Positions 13,182-16,609 of a stretch of DNA of 16,609 bases are shown one piece after another. Numbering within the stretch: position 1 is the first letter of the stretch; the number at the start of each line of letters is the position of its first letter. Both the position numbers and the translations under genes were made by a program. This DNA comes from an uncultured Gallionellaceae bacterium. Lineage in GTDB: Bacteria > Pseudomonadota > Gammaproteobacteria > Burkholderiales > Sulfuricellaceae. Location of the stretch: positions 1 through 16,609 of the forward strand of contig CALMWM010000445.1 in the NCBI GenBank assembly GCA_937873435.1. Reading direction: 5' to 3'. The notes below the pieces were generated by a model. It had not been told where the DNA came from. It did not search any database and worked only from the letters and a program-made list of their open reading frames with translations.

Positions 13182-14884
13182 TGAAGTGCCTTTTCGATTT
13201 CTGTGGCCAAACCAGTCGAGAGCGTTTCCAACTGCCGCATCCGCACCAGTGTCACTTCTGGCTTCTCGTAAAACACTTCCTCCTGCTCAACCTGCCGATA
13301 GCGGCTCGCCGAGAGGTCATACTTGTTCGCGGTGACCTGTTCCTTGCTTACCCAGAACTGGCGGGTGAGCTGGTTGATTTCGTTTTCCAGCGGCGTGATG
13401 CGCGCTTGCAGTTCCGCAAGCTCGGCCTCGGCCTGCTCGCGCGCGCTGCGCGCCGCATCGGCTTCCTCGGCGACCACTTCCTCGAATTTCAAGCGGTGGA
13501 TGATCGCGTGATGTGCCAGCCGGTTTTCTTTAAGCGGTGCGATCTGCTGCCGCAGTTGCGCCAGCCGCGCATCGCGCTGCTGCTGGAATTTTGGGTCGTG
13601 GCGCTGTTGCCAGCAGTCGAGCAGGTCGGCGATGTCGTTCTCGGCGACGCGTTGGCGCTTGTCGTCGAGCGAGAAGCCGTCGTGCTCCATGTCGTAGTAC
13701 CAGACGCGCTCGGTGGCCGCGCCCTTGGTGAACAGCAGCACGGCGGAGGATACCCCGGCATAGGGCCGGAACACGCCGGAGGGCATGGACACCACGCCGT
13801 CGAGCCGATTGCCCTCGATCAGCAATTTGCGGATTTCCACGTGTGCGTTGCTGGAGCCGAACAGCACGCCGTCCGGCACGATCACCGCAGCGCGCCCGCC
13901 GTTTTCCAGCAGGCGCAGGAACAGGTGCATGAAGAGGATTTCGGTTTTCTTGACCTTGGTGGGGAGCGACGGGTTGACGTCCGCCGTGTCGATGGCACCC
14001 TTGAACGGCGGGTTGGCGAGCACCACGTCGTAGGCGCGTTCTTCGTTGTAGGCCTTGGACAGGGTGTCCGCGTAGCGAAAGCGCGGCGAGGCGAGGCCGT
14101 GCAGCATCAAATTCATGCTGCCGATGCGTAGCATGGTCATGCCGGAGTCGTTGTCGTAGCCGGTGAAACCCTTCTGTTGCGCGAACTCGTATTCCTCGCG
14201 CTTGAGGCCGCTGCCGGTGAGGCCGTGCGGCCAGCCTTCCTCGTCGAAGCTGAGGTCGCGCGGGTCGGTGTGGGTTTCCAGCAAGTGCTGCCAGGCGTTG
14301 ACCAGGAAGCCGCAAGTGCCCGCCGCCGGGTCACAGACGCGCTCAAAGGGGCGCGGATTGAGCATTTTCACCATCATGCGGATGATGTGGCGCGGGGTGC
14401 GGAACTGGCCGTTGGTGCCGGCGGTGTTGAGCTTGGAGAGCAGGTATTCGTAGAGATCGCCCTGCACGTCCTGGTTCTGCGCCGAAATCTGCATCGCCTC
14501 GATGGCGCGGCACACTTCGATCAGCAGGCTGGGCTTGTTGATTTTGAATTCGGCGTTTTCCATCTGCGCACCGAACGAGCCGGCCTTGTCGCCGAGGCTT
14601 TTCAGGAAGGGAAATACCGCCTCCTTGACGTGCTTCAGCGCCTTGTCGGCAGGCAGTTGGCTCCAGTACGACCAGCGCAGGGTGGGGTCGCTAAACAGCG
14701 GCACGAATTCTCCGCCGCGCAGCCGGGCATGACGTTCGCCATCCTGCTCGCGCTCGTCGATCTGCTTGAGAAAAAACAGGTAGGAAAGCTGTTCGATGGC
14801 ATCGAGCGGATTGGACAATCCGCCGGTCCAGACTTTGTTCCAGAGGGTGTCTACGCTTGATTTCAGTTGTGAGTCGGTGAGCAT
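13178..14884 (-). CDS. hsdM: Type I restriction-modification N6-adenine methyltransferase HsdM
   Basis: A 568-residue modification subunit that transfers methyl groups from S-adenosylmethionine to adenine N6 in complex with HsdS. The N-terminal HsdM domain (about 1-130) begins with the typical LWNKVWTGGLSNPLDAIEQLSYLFFLKQIDE region (14-44). Motif I is DPAAGTCGF (185-193) and motif IV is NPPF (291-294), preceded by the FRTPRHIIRMMVKM stretch (161-174). The C-terminal part carries a long charged coiled coil (about 430-510; QQQRDARLAQLRQQI...AREQAEAELAELQ) before an LSASRYR segment. The gene overlaps hsdS by four bases. No Shine-Dalgarno precedes the ATG, but the first residues match the family so the start is secure. 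A REP-like element separates it from hsdR upstream; no strong promoter is visible in that gap. Confidence 0.96.
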   Translation of the reverse strand: MLTDSQLKSSVDTLWNKVWTGGLSNPLDAIEQLSYLFFLKQIDEREQDGERHARLRGGEFVPLFSDPTLRWSYWSQLPADKALKHVKEAVFPFLKSLGDKAGSFGAQMENAEFKINKPSLLIEVCRAIEAMQISAQNQDVQGDLYEYLLSKLNTAGTNGQFRTPRHIIRMMVKMLNPRPFERVCDPAAGTCGFLVNAWQHLLETHTDPRDLSFDEEGWPHGLTGSGLKREEYEFAQQKGFTGYDNDSGMTMLRIGSMNLMLHGLASPRFRYADTLSKAYNEERAYDVVLANPPFKGAIDTADVNPSLPTKVKKTEILFMHLFLRLLENGGRAAVIVPDGVLFGSSNAHVEIRKLLIEGNRLDGVVSMPSGVFRPYAGVSSAVLLFTKGAATERVWYYDMEHDGFSLDDKRQRVAENDIADLLDCWQQRHDPKFQQQRDARLAQLRQQIAPLKENRLAHHAIIHRLKFEEVVAEEADAARSAREQAEAELAELQARITPLENEINQLTRQFWVSKEQVTANKYDLSASRYRQVEQEEVFYEKPEVTLVRMRQLETLSTGLATEIEKALQ

Positions 14885-14952
14885 CGGGTATTCAGTTATC
14901 CGGTTATTGAGATATTAGGCGGTATGTGTTGGATGCGGTTCAGGTAAATATG

Positions 14953-15070
14953 CCCCCCTTCTCCCGCTGGCGGGAGAAGGGCCGGGGATGAGGGCGTTCG
15001 CGTATCGACAGTCGTTGTCAAAGTGCAACGTCCCTCACCCCAACCCCTCTCCCGCCTACGTGAGAGGGGC
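14953..15070. repeat. REP-like paired palindrome between hsdR and hsdM
   Basis: Two GC-rich hairpins face each other. The first pairs CCCTTCTCCCG (14956-14966) with CGGGAGAAGGG (14971-14981). The second pairs CCCCTCTC (15044-15051) with GAGAGGGG (15062-15069) and is followed by CTTTTTC on the plus strand. The inner flanks GGGGATGAGGG and CCCTCACCCC are also complementary, so the whole unit folds as one large dyad. The unrelated central 40 bases form its loop. This pattern matches repeats common between genes in many proteobacteria. On the minus strand, the direction of hsd transcription, no uridine tail follows. Confidence 0.65.
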
Positions 15071-15118
15071 TTTTTCGTTGTTGTTTGCTTAGAACTGAGT
15101 AGTTACCACACATCGGCA

Positions 15119-16609
15119 TCAGGCACTCAGGCGATCCGTCAGTTGCACCAGGCCACGAATCTGCTCGGGGGTGAAATAGCGCTCGACCGCGTTGCGTCCG
15201 AAATTGGTCAGCGGCGCTTCATACAGGTCGGCCTCGGCCAGGCGGCGCTTGGCGATGAACACTTCCTGCACCGAACGCAGGAAACGAATCTGGTCGCTGC
15301 TGTAGCGGTTGGCGGTGACGTGATCCTCGAAGCCGTGCGCCACCACGGCGGCGTAATCCGGGATGGCGTCCAGATCGAGGACGAAGCGCACGAAGCCGAG
15401 GAACCCGGCGCGATTGTCGAGACGCACGCCATAGGCTTGGCGCACGGTCTTTTCGGAAAGCTGGATTTCGGGATTGGTCAATTCGTTGTGCAGTACGCGC
15501 TCCAGATCGACCAGGTCGCCCTCTTCCGGCTGAAGCCCTGCACGGATGGCGATCAAGGCGGGGTGGCGGTCGGTAATGCCGAGAATGCGCTGCTCGACGC
15601 GTTTGCGGTATTCCTCGACGTGCATCGGCTGCCCGCCCGGGCTCATCATCAGATAGCTCTTGCCGGCTATGAAGTCGGGCAGGTCGATCTTGATGAAGCT
15701 GTTTTCGGCGCGGCGCTTATTTTTCATTTCGTCGGCCAGATCGACGATCAGGCGATGCAACTGAGACGGATCGGCTTGGGCGAGGTCCAGCGACAGCGCG
15801 AGTTTCACCGAGGGCTGCTTGGGCGGCGCGGCCAATATGTGCTGGGGAAGCCGGCTGACATCTTCGGCAATGGATTGCAACAACTCCGGCGCAGGCTGGC
15901 GCTTGAGGATCTGTAAATTCAGGCGCTCGACCTTGTGGGCGAAGGTTTCGGCGGCGATGTCCACGTCCGGGACGAAGCGCAGCAACGGGCCGACCTTGAG
16001 GCGCAGGGCGGCAATGCGATCCGCCGTGAGGTTTGTCCAGAAGGCGTCCGTCCACGCGGTTTCGACCTCGGCCCAAACTTTGCGCACCGGGAAGGATTCG
16101 GCCGGGATGCGGCCCAACATGGCACGGCAATCGGCAATCGCCTGGGTGTGCGCGGCGCCTTGCGGCTGGCTGCGCGAGGCGGCGAGGATGTCGAGGCGGG
16201 TGTTGAACAGCCGGATCAGCAATGGCACTTCAACCGGAACGCGGTCTTCAGTCTGCTTGCCGAAATCGTTCTGCCAGAAGTCGATGATCAGGAATTCGTT
16301 CTTCTCGCCATTGGGCAAACGATCAAAGAAGCGGCACGCTTCCTGGTTGCGCGTGCCGCGCCCGATCATCTGCCAGAGCTTGATGCGCGATTGCACCGGC
16401 CTCATGAATACCAGGTTCACGACTTCCGGCACGTCGATGCCGGTATCCAGCATGTCCACCGATACGGCGATGCGCGGCTTGTCGTTTTTCTTGAACTTGC
16501 TGATCAGGCCGTCGCCGTAGCTGCCGTTATGCACGCGCTCCATGCCGTGGTGGATGACCTGCAACAGGCCGACAAGCTGCGGATACATTTCTTCGAACAC
16601 GTCGCGCAC
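15119..16609 (-). CDS. hsdR: Type I restriction endonuclease subunit HsdR, C-terminal part (cut by window edge)
   Basis: The visible 496 codons are the C-terminal part of the motor/nuclease subunit; the nuclease domain and helicase motifs I-IV lie beyond the right edge, so the GTG at the edge is not a start. The fragment begins inside the second RecA-like domain, with helicase motif V near SVDMLDTGIDVPEVVNLVF and motif VI in QMIGRGTR. After that comes a long helical region ending in ANRYSSDQIRFLRSVQEVF and YFTPEQIRGLVQLTDRLS, typical of the EcoEI-type R-subunit C terminus that docks to the methylase. HsdR cleaves unmodified DNA after ATP-driven translocation. It is upstream of hsdM on the same strand, 234 bases away across a REP-like element, so R may be expressed in part separately from M and S. 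Confidence 0.93.
   Translation of the reverse strand: MRDVFEEMYPQLVGLLQVIHHGMERVHNGSYGDGLISKFKKNDKPRIAVSVDMLDTGIDVPEVVNLVFMRPVQSRIKLWQMIGRGTRNQEACRFFDRLPNGEKNEFLIIDFWQNDFGKQTEDRVPVEVPLLIRLFNTRLDILAASRSQPQGAAHTQAIADCRAMLGRIPAESFPVRKVWAEVETAWTDAFWTNLTADRIAALRLKVGPLLRFVPDVDIAAETFAHKVERLNLQILKRQPAPELLQSIAEDVSRLPQHILAAPPKQPSVKLALSLDLAQADPSQLHRLIVDLADEMKNKRRAENSFIKIDLPDFIAGKSYLMMSPGGQPMHVEEYRKRVEQRILGITDRHPALIAIRAGLQPEEGDLVDLERVLHNELTNPEIQLSEKTVRQAYGVRLDNRAGFLGFVRFVLDLDAIPDYAAVVAHGFEDHVTANRYSSDQIRFLRSVQEVFIAKRRLAEADLYEAPLTNFGRNAVERYFTPEQIRGLVQLTDRLSA

Noticed and set aside
13166..14131. A 321-codon plus-strand frame antisense to hsdM
   Set aside because: It mirrors the hsdM codon pattern, has no recognisable domain, and hsdM itself is complete with all motifs.
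15044..15076. Intrinsic terminator ending the hsdR transcript
   Set aside because: The T-run is on the plus strand, opposite to hsd transcription; on the minus strand the hairpin is preceded by A residues and has no uridine tail.
15023..15916. A 297-codon plus-strand frame antisense to hsdR starting inside the REP-like element
   Set aside because: It begins in the repeat and reads as a low-complexity antisense shadow of hsdR.
10888..16609. A prophage or integrated mobile element, suggested by the antirepressor-like gene
   Set aside because: There is no integrase, no structural phage gene and no attachment repeat; BRO-N genes are often found beside type I restriction loci without a phage.

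Overview
The window looks like a chromosomal stretch of a moderately GC-rich betaproteobacterium. An origin among the iron- or sulfur-oxidising Nitrosomonadales (Gallionellaceae-like) is my guess from overall gene style, not something the sequence proves. I see thirteen complete protein genes and one cut by the right edge. There are no RNA genes, no CRISPR array, no insertion sequence, and no gene-free stretch over 300 bases.

Positions 1-2990 hold a two-component system: a membrane sensor kinase with a helical-bundle sensor and HAMP domain, followed 21 bases later by a sigma-54-dependent NtrC-type response regulator. A small three-helix membrane protein overlaps the regulator's 3' end on the opposite strand and is divergent from a DUF599 membrane protein (3503-4183). 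A SulP-family anion transporter with a C-terminal STAS domain and an unusual cysteine tail follows (4371-6164).

Positions 6165-10887 read as a chromate-response locus. The minus-strand pair chrB-chrA encodes a chromate-responsive regulator and a chromate exporter, coupled through a Shine-Dalgarno that overlaps the chrB stop. It is divergent from a plus-strand series: an Old Yellow Enzyme/NemA-like flavoprotein, a nitroreductase and a DUF971 protein. Both flavoenzyme families include members able to reduce chromate, and chromate enters cells through sulfate carriers. Import, sensing, export and reduction may therefore sit side by side; the functional link is inference.

Positions 10888-16609 are a minus-strand type I restriction-modification locus in the order hsdR (5' part outside the window), a REP-like palindrome pair, hsdM, hsdS, then a BRO-N/DinD-like gene. 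hsdM and hsdS overlap by four bases. The DinD-like gene has its own strong promoter (TTGACA, 17 bases, TACGAT). A perfect 12-base palindrome, GAACGATCGTTC, lies in that promoter's spacer, and two further GTGAC/GTCAC dyads lie in its leader and inside its coding sequence. This regulatory arrangement is the most unusual structure I found in the window.
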